This document shows positions 39,008 to 50,722 of a DNA stretch of 64,000 bases, piece by piece. Position numbers and translations under genes: made by a program. Source of the stretch: Micrasema longulum (lineage: Eukaryota; Arthropoda; Insecta; Trichoptera; Brachycentridae); assembly GCA_022494885.1 (NCBI GenBank), contig JAGVSM010002427.1:62001-126000 (forward strand), read 5' to 3'. Within the stretch, counting starts at the first letter, position 1, and every line of letters starts with the position of its first letter. The notes under the pieces were generated by a model. It was given only the letters and a program-made list of their open reading frames with translations. It did not search any database and was not told the origin of the DNA.

Positions 39008-39140
39008 ATTATATAAATAAAAGACAAGTGATACTTTAATCCACAAATGTGTACTATCCATGTCGCGAAAGCGATGAAACCGGTCACTGGATATTCCAAA
39101 TTTGTGGATTAAAGTATCACTCGTCTTTTATGTATATAAT
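39008..39140. repeat. Small foldback (about 42-bp arms) with a hammerhead-like loop
   Basis: Arms 39008-39048 and 39100-39140 pair through AGACAAGTGATACTTTAAT / ATTAAAGTATCACTCGTCT. The 50-nt centre holds, on the plus strand, UAUCCA/UGGAUA, a stem CGC-GAAA-GCG, and GAAACCGGUC as in hammerhead stem III and cleavage site. The CUGAUGA box seems to have lost about 5 nt. Confidence 0.75.
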
Positions 39141-39654
39141 AAATAACATAATATAACACAAAATTATCTTATATTTGTTTATAATGTTCACGGTCTGGCA
39201 ACATTATGCGGCCAGTTCACGCATGCGCACAGGTGGGATGTCAGGTAGAGGGGAGACTTGCACACAGTAGGTACAATTCATAAAAACTTGGTTCTACGCG
39301 TCTTCTGGTATAATTCTATGGTATTAGTTCTCGCTAGTAAACTGCAGGCTTATTCCGTTACAATTTCGTTTCGAAAAGTCGTTCGTTCGTCATATATCCA
39401 TCTCACTCTAGCCCAATCAAAATCGTATTTCGCTCTCGTTATCTCTTATACGATACGAATGAATTTACGAAATAAATTAGAAGGTTAGAAAATATAGGCA
39501 TATCGCTTTATAATATGTCAATTTTCCTATTTCCAAAGATGGCAAATTGAGATATATGTCACTTAACAACAAACATGACATGACAACAGACGTGACATAT
39601 TATTATATATCTTTAGAAATGAATGTTGATTGAACTTAGCGGTATAAGAAGTAT

Positions 39655-39970
39655 AAAAATTGATAAGTATTTTTAGGCGTTGCCTAGTCTGGTGAAATAA
39701 TTCAGCCAGATGAATACCACCCACGCCAATAACCCATTTACTTCACAAAAGTCAACAGATAGAACAGTTGAGGAAATGTGTATGTTCAAACATAGTAAAA
39801 ATGATAAACTACTTAAACCAGCCAACAGCAAGTCTGTACTTCCATATTCCCATTTTAAAAATGTTTTTCCCTCTCTTTTCAACAAATTCCAATCTCGATA
39901 CCTAACTCCCTCGGGAGTGAAATGCAGCCTTTTTTGCAAACATTTGGGCATAGTCAAAACATTGTTTATT
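39655..39970. mobile_element. Family A foldback, partial copy
   Basis: Contains AGGCGTTGCCTAGTCTGGTG, ACTTCACAAAAGTCAACAGA and ACTTAAACCAGCCAACAG blocks of family A. Confidence 0.65.
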
Positions 39971-40301
39971 TTATTTACCTTATAATTCAGGTTACCGAAA
40001 TTTAGAAACTATTTAAAATAAGTTATTCGGTTTTTAAATTGATTTATTCGTTCAAAATTACACTCGTTTAAATATTAATGAACTTAAGGCTTTTTAAGAT
40101 GTGCCCGTGTTAAGCCATAATAATTAACAATAAAAAATACACAGTAAAATTAATTAAATTTAATTATAATGACATGTGATGTAATATAAAAACAATTCAG
40201 AAAAACAAGGTATACTTAAATAATAAAATTCCAAAAGAGAAAATAATCATCAGATATAAATATTAAAATATAAATTATACAAATTTAGATTCATACATAA
40301 T

Positions 40302-40800
40302 CAACAACAACAACAACAACAACAACAAACCATCACGCCGTTTCCCCGTAGGGATAGGCAGAGAGGATAGAACGCCATAACACTCTATCTTGGCATACAG
40401 ACCTCGCTTCCTCTACATTCATACATCTTCTCATGCACGCACGCCGATTATTCCTACTTTTGACATGTCCATCTTCAAGTATTTGATGGACTTGATCGTG
40501 CCATGTCTTTCTCGGTCTTCCTCGTTTTCTGCATCCATCAACATTTGCATCGTAGATCCTTTTAGTCCGTTCTTTCGCTGTCCATTCGCTCTACATGTCC
40601 AAACCAACGCAGCACCCCTTTCTTAATTCTGTCAATAATGCATGTCTCAGCCTTACACACTTCACGGATCTCGACATTTGTGCACCTATCATACATCGTT
40701 TTACCACACATTCGCCTGAGGGATCCCATTTCGACAGCATTCAACCTACTTTCATCATTATTTTTCCAATTCCATACTTCGCTCCCAATATACAAAATAA
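40302..40800 (-). mobile_element. LINE 3' end (RGRPRK family) with (GTT)n tail
   Basis: Minus-strand ORF IGSEVWNWKNNDESRLNAVE, KAETCIIDRIKKGVLRWFGH; it ends CGGGGAAACGGCGTGATGGT followed by (TTG)n, seen as (CAA)n at 40302-40328. A microsatellite tail instead of poly-A is a feature of this family here. Confidence 0.8.
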
Positions 40801-40836
40801 TAGTATCATTGACATCAATAGAAAAAAATACAAAAT

Positions 40837-41283
40837 AATTGAACGTAGTTATGCAGAAAGCAGCCACCCATAGAAAAGTGAAACTGAGATAATAGCATTT
40901 TTATGAAAATACTCAATTACCAAATTTACAGAACAGTTATGTTTTTGATTTTGACAAATGATAAACAATGAACACATTGTTTTTTTTAAATATTACAATC
41001 AAGAATCGTATTATGTATTTGACTAGTTTTAATGATTTTCAAAGTATTGTAGGTTTTCGAGTGCCGCATGCCGTGGGTGTTTTCTGAAAATTGAGAAATG
41101 CCGTTTTTGTGATCGAAACTATTTTCAGAAGGTGATTATCACAGTTTTTTGCATGAAAGCGGTCTTCTGGCTGTTAAAACAGCCAAGCAAAACATAAAAT
41201 TGACCTTACTGCACCCGATAACACCAATATCTCATTATTTCAAAATTGTGGACTGGCTGCTTTCTGCATAACTACGTTCAATT
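40837..41283 (+). mobile_element. MITE, TIR family M1
   Basis: AATTGAACGTAGTTATGCAG at the left and its complement at the right. The internal sequence (AAAGTGAAACTGAGATAATA, CAGAAGGTGATTA, GAATTGACCTTACTGCACCC-like) matches the 17.0-kb copy. Confidence 0.85.
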
Positions 41284-41494
41284 GAGATATGGTTTCTAGA
41301 AACTCACTCTATACTTTAGTAAGAAATAGGAGTACCTAATAAATAATATTCCAAATAACAGTGAGTACGAAATTAAATAATACAAAAATATATAATGAAA
41401 AAACATAAAAATATCAAGATATATAAAAAGCAAATAAAAGTATGGGGGAAAGCAGATTATAATTTTATAACATTTGAAAAATTTATTTATCATA

Positions 41495-41640
41495 TCTAGG
41501 CATAATGGTGAATTTTGCACGGTATTGTAAACCAGCCTTTGACAGGTCGTGAGCCCTGTAAATGTCTCGTCTTCCATGTTTACTAATAATTTATTCAGTA
41601 AAACGATTGCTCTGAGTATTATATTAAGCTGTTGCAAATT
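41495..41640. mobile_element. Family A fragment
   Basis: AGGCATAATGGTGAATTTTG, GTAAACCAGCCTTTGACAGG and GAGCCCTGTAAATGTCTCG match the arm of family A. Confidence 0.55.
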
Positions 41641-43290
41641 AAATTTTGTGCAAAATAGGTATAAAAATATGCATTATAATATCACCATTTAGTATTCACA
41701 TTCGCAATATCCATTAAGGTTTATAAAGAAACATTGTTTACAGAAGCGGTTTAATCGAGTCCGCAGCATCGTCGTAGGTTCGGCCACCTTTGTTTGCTAG
41801 TATTATTATTGTTTACGGCTTATGCGAAGTTTTAAACTCCCTTTTTTATGAAAATGGTTTACGCACCTCTTCCAAGGAATGGATGGTTTGACGACATTGT
41901 GGCATACGGGATACAAAAGTAGAGGTTGTCGGAGAGTTATAATCCTCTCTCGTCTCCTCTATAAATTCGTTTACACCTATAAGGCCCGGCATGTTGCTCA
42001 CAGAACACTGACACTTCACCACAGAATAAACGTTGACACTTCTACATTGACATTTTTAAGTTTCACAAAATACAAATTACCACTTGTCTGATATGGATGA
42101 CACTAAAACAAAAATGCTGCATTATTTCATCACGATTACTTTATTTTTAGCATCGTGCACTGTTGATTACGAATTATAGCCGATCTTTTGGATAATAAAG
42201 AACGCGGCAGAACACGCACTAACACGCCCGTCGACTATCTCAAACTGCCAAAAAGGGGCGAAAGCGATAAACGCTTTACATCGGGTGTGTGCCAATGCAC
42301 CGCCATCTATTGTGCAAAGAAAGAACTAATATTTTTCACGAGTGCCATCTGTTGAAATACTGCAAAAGGAAGATTTATTTTTCTCGAAAATAATACATTA
42401 TTGGAGCAGAATACATTTTATTACGATATTCTTTGTTTTGATTATAGAATATCATAAAAAACTTCCTGAATCTATTAAAATTTACCTTCAAATGTTGGTT
42501 TTATGAAATAAAATAAATTAATAAAAATACAATTTATTTAGGTATTGATTGAACTGGGTTCAATCATAGAACCCAACACAGTCATCAAAATAAAACGATA
42601 CACCCAAGGTTACAACAAATAACTGTGTGGATTATTAATTTTATCAAAAGCCACCAAAAGTATATTGATTATTTTATATTTGTATTATATTTTTGAAAAG
42701 TTTTTTTATTTTTTTATTGATCATGCGTAAGTACAGTATATTCAATAAATTACAAATTTACATTACCTCGCTGTGTTCACAGATCACAAAACAATAATGT
42801 GATGTGTTTGAGAACTATTTAATTAATTTTTTTTTACTACTAATAATAAGTTAATGGCAGCACCAGAAATAATATGTGGTCTTTGGGCAAAAGGCAACAC
42901 CATAGCACAGATTACAGATATCTTTAGATAGGAAACTATGGTACTATATCTAAGCACTTTGGGCGTCGATCGCAGCGCTGTTTAGTGTGGCATACAAGAA
43001 GCTTTGACGATGGCGCGAAAATTCAAATCACTGCGTTGCATCGTATATTGATATTTATTGTACAATATCAATACAAAATTGCTTAATTAAATACAAGTAT
43101 TAGCACGCAATTTAATTTTTCTGTCCTGTATTTAAAAAAACAATTTTATATTGATATTGCACATTAAATTTATTATGGAATAGGAATACATAAATAAAAA
43201 ATTTTAAAAACATTTTTAATAGTTTTATTTTACTGTTAAAATAAATCCCTCGATTCTATTAGAAAGAATCGAGAAAGAAAACTGACACTC
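41641..43290. other. No gene recognised
   Basis: It contains GCCATCTATTG / GCCATCTGTTG short repeats (42302, 42346). The 70-codon ORF at 41879 shows no domain. It could include the unrecognised outer end of the P-type element. Confidence 0.4.
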
Positions 43291-43479
43291 GTAAAATAAT
43301 ATTATATACATGTGTGGTTAGTATATTGGATTATCAAAAATAACAATTTTTAAATAATACTCAATTGTTATTTTTGATAATCCAATATACTAACCACACT
43401 TGTAAAATAATATTATATACATGTGTGGTTAGTATATTGGATTATCAAAAATAACAATTGAGTATTATTTAAAAATTGT
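43291..43479. repeat. Hairpin with 37-bp arms, followed by a direct copy of the arm and the inverted loop
   Basis: Arms 43312-43348 and 43363-43399 are perfect reverse complements around a 14-nt loop. A 58-bp segment, 43291-43348, recurs identically at 43402-43459. After it, the loop sequence follows in inverted orientation (about 43455-43479). The order is arm, loop, arm', spacer, arm, loop'. It lies about 270 bp beyond the stop codon of the P-type transposase ORF. Confidence 0.9.
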
Positions 43480-46400
43480 GCAGCATTGTGATCAGCATTG
43501 GATCCCTGCTATTCCTGGATGAAAAATATTTTCTTCGTGCAGATTAAGAGCCATGGCATCAACAATCACCATTCTGAAACAAAAAAATATTATTAATGGT
43601 GGATAATTTATTTTATTTCACATTGACATTTCTAGGCTGCTGCTTAGGAATAAAGCAGGAAGGAAGCACTTATAAGCTTATTAAGTAATGAAATGAAGTG
43701 CTAATATGGTAGGTAAGAAGAAAAGGGTATGCATGTATCTACTCTATTGTCTGCGCTTCTTATTCTTAAGTCTTTTATTATAACACTTTCTAGCTTGTAA
43801 TTTGAGAGGATCAACAATGCAAGACTCTAATTTTTTTCGCCCAGTTAATAGAAAGTTAATTTGTTTACACCAAGAAAAAATATATAATTGCAATACTAAG
43901 TTAACAATAAAATCAAAAAGGTGGCCTCTATGTGCTGGACAAGATAAACATGCTGAATTTAATTTAGATAGTACTATTTCCTTCAAACTCGACATAACAT
44001 GAAACTTATGGCAAATAGTCGGTAAATTATTTTTGCAGTGATTGACAATGGTATTAAAAACTTTATAGATTTTGATTGTTGGGTGGATTAAAGTATTTGG
44101 ACCACATGCCCTAGAAGTTATTAAACTATGCCCCGGTAACTGTGTTTCAGATTTAAGATCCAGTCTACATTCACAACAAGATCCAAATTTAGATAAAGCC
44201 CGTTTTGCCACATAACCAGCTATATATTTACAAACCGCAACATATTGACTACTTTTCTGTCTTGAAGAACTTGTTGGTAAGGAGTGATCATCAACATGAA
44301 ATTGTTCCTGTACTTCGATGTCCGATGTTAAAAAAAGTTTTAATGAATCTAAAATTTCACCGTCATCATTTTCACAATTTGCTCCAATGGAGTGAGTATG
44401 AAATAAGTTTGATATGAGAAGCGACTTAAAAGCATCTATAAAATTTGAACTAGAGGGGTTTATGTTACGTGCACCCTGACTTCTTACCATGCCAAAAAAG
44501 TTTTCAATGGGGTCTTGGTTAAGGTTACGTGGAAGCACAAAAGTAAATTTATAACATGTAAGTAATTTATTACTCAAATATGATATTGCTTCCAAAGTTG
44601 TAATCCAGTTACGCACTGTAGGTGGTACTGATATTTTTTTGTTTTTGGAATCTACAAATTTTACTGATTTTAAGATGGAAATAGCTTCCTGCCAAAATTT
44701 CCAGTGGGGAGATGTTAATCTGACTCCACAACGGTATTTACAAATAATACTATTAGCATTGAGAGAACTGCCATTTAAACTGTCGAAAAGTTTATTTATA
44801 AATAAGATAAGATCAGCAGTCTGTGATGCCCCATTGTCAATATCATCCACAGTATCTGCCAAAGATTTCATGGTAGGTCCTACTGTCCTGCTGAATACCT
44901 GAGCAGCAACCTTGACCTTCATTTTTCTTAGTTTGTCGGGGAAAATATGACTATCGGTTAATTTGTGCATTTGGAAAAAGTCTTCCCCTCTTGCTTGATC
45001 GTAGGTGTATGATTGTACAATATGGGACCACTTTGCTATTTTTGATACAGAATTTTGAACAAAATGTACATCTTTTACTAGCATATTATTTCTAAATCCC
45101 TTCAAAAGATGTGGCACATCAAACATTTGTACAATTTCATGGCCTTCAATTTCAAACCCGTGAACTCTACATTCAGTACCACCCCGAAGGTACAATTCAC
45201 GGGTTTCCTGTTTCAGGATATTTATTGCACCAACATTTGAGCTACCTTTGTCACAAATTATTGAAACTAATTCCAAATTGCTACGAAAGATATTTGAGAT
45301 TATTGATTTTAAGATAACAACCAAATCTGAAGATTTAATGGGTCCTCCTGTAAAAACAAATGCTAATGGTTGTTTCCATTTATTATATAAACCCTGTAGC
45401 ATAAAAACACAAACGTGATCAGCAAAAGCTGGAGTACGTTTTCCTTCACCCAAGTCTTGGAATCCCTCAATAAAATCTTTATGTTTTTTGTACATTAAAT
45501 TCTGACTAATTGACATCTCGTCAAACATCAAAGAGCATATTTGAGCTTTAGCAGAAAGATTTTGGGCGACCTCTTCCAAATGTTTAAATATATGCAAATT
45601 GGTACCAAACATTTCAAACATTTCTTGTAAAGCTTCCTTTTCCTGGGTGTTAAATTTTGAGATTGGGTTTCATTTACATCCTTCAAGATGTGGTCATATT
45701 TTCGTCCTGTAATATAATATTTCACAATGATGCATTAAGGGTCCCAACATCATAATATAATGAATGCCTAACTATTATTGCAAAGAATGATAAAATGTAA
45801 AGGGATGCTGTTTGGAAATAAGCAAAAAGAAATACTAGCAGTTGGTTCTATTTACAATATAAAATTTCACTTCCAAGTTTGTTAATGAAAGTTCTTGGTT
45901 GAAGTTCATTGTATTTTATATCTTTAATAAATTTGAGTAGTATTAGGGTAATTCAACGGATACTAACGTCATAAGTGAGTCTTTTTCAATGTGTTTTATC
46001 TATATAATGTAAAAAAATATTTATTCTGTATATCTTCTTTAGTTTTTTATTGGCTTTTTTCACTCCTAACTGAGGTGTTCTAGCCAGTGTCAAGTTTGAG
46101 ATTAACTTATTTAAATATTTACACATGTGTTAGTACTATACATACAAGTTAGCATGTTAGTATTTAATATTACATACATTTTACATAATATAAAACTTAT
46201 TTACAACTTAATACCATTTATAGATACATATTTACATAAATTTTTTAATATATTATTATTGGGTGGGAACAAAAGAGTTTAAATAGTAGTAGGGAATGGG
46301 ACGCTGATTTTGGAGAGGTCAGATAGGAACTCAGGATAACATTATATATATTGTGAAGACGACGACTCCCAAAGATTGTACAAATTGCACACTAATGCAT

Positions 46401-46504
46401 CTGTATTCTGTATATCACTGTACATTGAACAACGATTAAGGAAAAATTTCATAAAAACAATAATTCAATTAGGTAATTTTTTTGATTCCCGATAATAAAT
46501 AATA

Positions 46505-46637
46505 TAAAAATTTCACCACAGCAGGACAAGAGGGCCCATTACAGTGATCAATTACAGAAAAATCATATTATAATTTTGTGTTCTCTCCGGGAATCGAACC
46601 CGGAACCTTCCGTGCGTAATTCAAGCGTCTTAACCAC
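46505..46637 (-). mobile_element. tRNA-derived SINE, family B, in an intron of the THAP transposase relic
   Basis: Reverse complement of GGGAATCGAACCCGGAACC (B box) and TTAACCACTTAA (A box region), followed by GAGAACACAAAATT and the GGGCCC..TGTCCTGCTG body. The 5' end is slightly truncated. Confidence 0.75.
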
Positions 46638-47690
46638 TTAATGTTTTTTAACACCTCATGAAGTTTTAATGACGAAAAATTTATGTCGCATTTTCATGGA
46701 AACATCCGTTAGCATTATTCATAAACTGCATGAACATGATAGAAACAAAGTATCTGTGGATATTATGTAGAACGAAATCTCTCTGTCCAAGAACCAAGAG
46801 AAAATGCATTATTGAATACATGTCATTTGATACTAACTTTTTGGTGTACTCTGCTGAGGTGCACTTGGACCAGAAATATGCAGTGGGCCTGATATGTCAT
46901 CAGCGTTGATATCTAAAAACATTATTAATTAGTAATATGTGACAATGTGTCAATGAGTCGGACAAGTAACTGTATGTATACATTTTAAGTTCTTTGAAAA
47001 CACAAACAGCTTTAATATGCCGATTTGCTGGAGAAAATTATGGGTCAGAAATTTGTTTCAACTGAGAGGGTCACTTTCATGGTCATGTCATACGATATAT
47101 ATGTGCTATAAACTTTTTAATAATTAAAAAGGGAACGGCCCACGCTCAGACGATGTAGTCTTGGTCGATCACAAAAACGGCATTTCTCAATTTGCAGAAA
47201 ATGTATGAAATTAATAGAAAAATGTATAGATTAAACAACCATAGTGACATTACACATCCCTGTTTCACGCCTTTTGAGATCGCAAACCAAGATGTAAATC
47301 TCCCATTAACTCTTACACACGCTGAACTCTCCTGAATTTATATGTATTGTTTATTATTTTTTTCTTTTTAACAAAGAAACAAAGATGTTTCTCTTTCTCT
47401 TATATATAAATATGTATGTTTGTAAATTTTTATTACAAAAATAAAAAAAATATTGCTACAAACCAGAAATAGGTTGGATGAAAGTCGTACCACTGCAACT
47501 GGCAACGCCTTCCGGGAGTGCACAGGGGTGTTCTTCAGTAACAGCTATGCCTACTGTAATTCACAATAAAAATAAAATGAACATCATACCAGATAACATA
47601 ATGCAAGAACTTCAGGAAAAACCTTGAAAGATCGAGTAAGGCTTGAACGAATAGAAAAGAATAAGCTGAGATGGTTACGTGTAGAAAGCA

Positions 47691-48265
47691 TTAACGACAA
47701 TATAATAACTGAGATAGTACATAAGTCTGAAAGAAGGGGTGTAAGGAAATGTGAAAATTATAGAAAATACTTATCCGAACTCGGTTCACCGAGTAAATAG
47801 TGACTTGTTAAATCCTATAAAATAAATACAAATTACCAACACCACATTGCGAAAGCACATCCTTACAATTGAAAACACACCATGCCACGACCATAACGAC
47901 AATATAATAAATGAGATTGTACATGTCTGAAAGAAGGGGTGTGTAAGGAAATGTGAAAATTATAGAAATACATACCCGAACTCTGTTCACCAAGTAAATA
48001 ATGAAAACTATTTTCTTTGGATGGTGACTTGTTAAACCCTGTAAAAATAATACAAATTACCAACACCACATTGCAAAAGCACATCCCTAAAATTGTATAC
48101 ACACCATGCCACCCTGGTAATTGTTTGTAAATAATGACCAAATAAAAATGTCGGAAGTTGCAGGAAAAGGCACTACGCCAACTTTGTAGATACATAATAA
48201 CCCGATTAACCAACTGTAAGACAAATCACAAACACCACATTCCAAAAGCAGACTTGCAATTGTAT
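47691..48265. repeat. Local duplication in intron 1 of the THAP transposase relic (about 200-bp unit, 2 full copies + 1 partial)
   Basis: Copy 1 (47691-47875) and copy 2 (47896-48112) share blocks such as GACAATATAATAA, TCTGAAAGAAGGGGTGT, AAATGTGAAAATTATAG, GTGACTTGTTAAA and ACCAACACCACATTGC. A third partial copy of the last block lies at about 48225-48265. Copy 1 continues an open plus-strand frame (about 47605-47800) with charged, coiled-coil-like content (RLERIEKNKLRWLRVE), which could be a coding fragment of an unknown element. Confidence 0.6.
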
Positions 48266-48755
48266 AGACACAAGACAGATAAACAAGGTGCAATTACAGT
48301 GGAAAGCCAACCTGAGTCGTACATATATTTTTCTTGCAGAAATACTAATAACTTTCATTGTAAAATGGGTCCAGATTAATAAAAGTATGCTTTCCCTATG
48401 AGTTGTAAAGATTGTCAATAAAAATTTGCAGGGCAAACAAACAGGACAAATAAACGTGCAACATGAGACAAATTCTTGAAATAATTATGTATGAAATATC
48501 ATGCAATTTACCTGGCAATCCAATGGTAGGCACAGAGCACAATAAAAGCTGGATGTCATTGTATTGGCTAAAGTTGAATGCGTTGAAGTGTTTAATGCAC
48601 ACAAAACAAAGTCGATTGATTTCGTCATCTGATAAATTCATAAATTTGGGACTTTGAACACGATTGATCCATTCTTTAAATAAATGTGGATATCGTTTCG
48701 GAAAACGATGTAGTTTTTTCGTAGAATTACAATTCGGTACGCAACAACTCGGAAT

Positions 48756-49066
48756 TTCGAAGAAAAAAGTGTAAAAACACAGAGAGCAGTGTGACAGCGA
48801 TTTCGAATGGAAACGGATAAATTGGCGGTTCGTCTAGAAGGACGCCGGCCGGCACGGCGTGGCTGGGCACACGCCGCCGACAGTTGCGCCACAAACTGTA
48901 TTGATTTACTAGCAAGTGGCTTGTGCGACATCGGAAGAATGACTAGAAAGTCTTGTATTGGCTGAAAACTGCCTGGTTCGAAGGTGGTTCGAAGCCATTC
49001 GAAGAGTCCGCCGAAGGTTTTTTTTAGCAATAATAAGTCGTGATAAGTGAACAGTCTTATTTTAAT
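48756..49066. promoter_or_regulatory. Shared divergent promoter region of the KGD4-like gene and the THAP transposase relic
   Basis: About 310 bp separate the two divergent first coding exons. The central part (about 48820-48900) is clearly richer in G+C and CpG than the flanks. No TATA box is obvious. Its role as a bidirectional promoter is inferred from gene layout only. Confidence 0.45.
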
Positions 49067-49689
49067 ATGTTGTCACAAACGGTGAGACGATTTTCAACGC
49101 GTGTTCCAATGATCAAGTTTCGACAGGGCGGAATACCACAAGGGGGACATTCTGCTCCTGCTGTTGCTCCAGGATCACAGGTTATTATAATCTACAAATG
49201 TTTCATAACTTAAAACTGTGTTTAACTAAGTGCTTATTTTAACCTTTTATCAAATATACATCGCTTTTCTAGAAGGTAATCGATTTTTTTTTAAATTCTG
49301 CCAAATTTATAAAAACTAATTATTACCTCAATCAATCTTAACGCACGTTACGGCGCTCTGTGAAGTCATTACACATACAACAAATGATAGGTTTTTAAAT
49401 TTATATTCCTATGATGCCTATGCAATTGCTTCAATTATTTATAGTTGAAGTCAAAAGTAATAACATTGTAAATCTAATAACAGATGTTTTTTATTAGTGA
49501 TGGAACCACTCAATTCTATGGATGGAACCTTTATTACTTAATTTTGAATTTCATTTGCAGCCCAAATCGAACAAGGTGACTTCGTCGGTTGTCATTGAAG
49601 ATTGGCAGCTTCCTAGACGCTACTGGCGGCGCCCTATTAGTGAGGATGAGTGTGACGCCATCAATATGGGAGGTGCTCCATCTAACTAA
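49067..49689 (+). CDS. KGD4/MRPS36-like alpha-ketoglutarate dehydrogenase subunit 4, 2 exons
   Basis: Exon 1 is 49067-49180 and exon 2 is 49561-49689, with a phase-0 intron (CAG|GTTATT donor, TTTGCAG acceptor). The product has 80 residues. The N-terminus MLSQTVRRFSTR is arginine-rich and lacks acidic residues, as expected of a mitochondrial presequence. It is followed by MIKFRQG, like the IRFPDRR-type segment of MRPS36, and the C-terminus carries LPRRYWRRPISEDE and INMGG, which matches the conserved LPxxYRRxxxSxEExxxIxxGG tail of KGD4/MRPS36. In other eukaryotes that protein tethers the E3 subunit to the E1-E2 core of the alpha-ketoglutarate dehydrogenase complex in the mitochondrial matrix. 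A polyadenylation signal AATAAA lies at 49996-50001. The gene is transcribed divergently from the THAP transposase relic, with about 310 bp between them. The family call rests on short conserved motifs in a small protein. Confidence 0.75.
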
Positions 49690-50008
49690 ACTTCCTGCAA
49701 CACATCACTTGTCACAAGGAATATTATTTTCCATCCTTAATGTGGGAAGAAACTCTCAGCATATTGAAATTGTAACCGACGATGATTCGAGGTGACAAAT
49801 ATACACTCCATAGCTATGAAATTATTCACACACGCTGTTAAACAAACATTAATGCGTTTTTAAACTAACTGAAAAGTCAAGATGCTTTATTTAATTTTAT
49901 GTAATTTATTTCCAAATATTCATTTATTTCTATAGTTGTTTAGTAACAAAATATTCCATTTTGCAAATTGTCTAAAACTAAAGACAAGTTTTACAAATAA
50001 AAATGGAG

Positions 50009-50257
50009 TTATTTTGAAATGAGTTTTAATATCATCTGCGTCATTCTCCTCCGGCGGTCCGAGGGCCGTGACAATCCTCCCCATATGTCTTCAACACGTT
50101 GTGGATTGTCGTCCCCCACCTCTCCCGACACAACTCCGTTCGCATCGCTCCAACCACTGATGTTCCTGTGGCAGCCTTGATTCCGCCAGTCCATCAAGAT
50201 GGACATGATACAGCCTTGACTTGCACCTTTCTGGACTTGGAGTTCTGAAGTTGACAC
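50009..50257 (-). other. Moderately GC-rich segment with 82-codon ORF, unclassified
   Basis: The minus-strand ORF (ASQGCIMSILMDWRNQGCHR and onwards) starts at the 3' end of the KGD4-like transcript, close to its AATAAA. The composition differs from the AT-rich flanks. I recognise neither strand's translation. It may be a piece of a transposable element. Confidence 0.25.
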
Positions 50258-50722
50258 GCCTGAATAAGTCTGTGTTTTAGTGTAAGCAATACCAAATTTG
50301 TCATATTTCTATACTGATCAGTTTACTCGTTGCATGTCCTTAAAATTATGGAATAATTTGGGTTTTGATAGCGTAAATGGAATGAGCATCTGCAGAAATT
50401 TGAGACATTGAGTTCTTATAGGGAAATTTAATCAATTGTATGTTTATTTATTTTTTATATACATACTCTCAAATGGAGTAAAGCTATAATAAAACAGAGC
50501 TCTATCTCCTATTTAATCTCTATAAAATCTATTAAACACGTGTACTGTTTGATTATCGTGGGTTTATTTACCTAAACAAAATAGTAGGTACAATTTTGGA
50601 GTGTATATTTTGTACAAATATTTGTTTATCGTGCTGTCTTTCTTTTTCACTTTCTCATTATTTAAAAAATACTATTTAGTTATGTCATGTTTGTAAATAA
50701 AATTGTTAAAAAAAAGCCATTA

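Larger units (their letters stand above)
43744..48755 (-). pseudogene. P-element/THAP9-like transposase gene, 4 exons, start lost and internal deletion
   Basis: Minus-strand exons with compatible phases: 48755-48512 (THAP domain), 47553-47464, 46912-46838 and 45706-43744. Exon 1 has a C2CH zinc-finger layout: CVPNC, a central tryptophan (FKEWI), CIKHF and a VPTI box. Exon 4 holds a 625-codon open frame with the P-type RNase-H-like core: LMFDEMS near its residue 33, CDKGSSN near 124, DPIENFFGMVRSQGARN near 370 and YIAGYVAKRAL near 466. Two defects are visible. The position where THAP proteins usually start (MPSCC) reads ATT, with no in-frame ATG before an upstream TAG. Secondly, exon 4 begins in frame with TPRKRKLYKK, but the catalytic part continues in another frame near 45620, and the leucine-zipper/HTH region expected between them is absent. 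I read this as a deletion plus frameshift. The C-terminal 625-codon ORF itself is uninterrupted. Confidence 0.85.

Noticed and set aside
43802..45317. Plus-strand ORFs of 66-87 codons
   Set aside because: They lie antisense to the transposase ORF and have no features of their own.
48638..49030. 130-codon minus-strand ORF over the THAP exon and promoter
   Set aside because: It is in a different frame from the THAP zinc finger; the C2CH motif is in the ATG-less frame.
49561..49795. 68-codon plus ORF 49589-49795
   Set aside because: It overlaps exon 2 of the KGD4-like gene in another frame; the spliced frame has the conserved tail.
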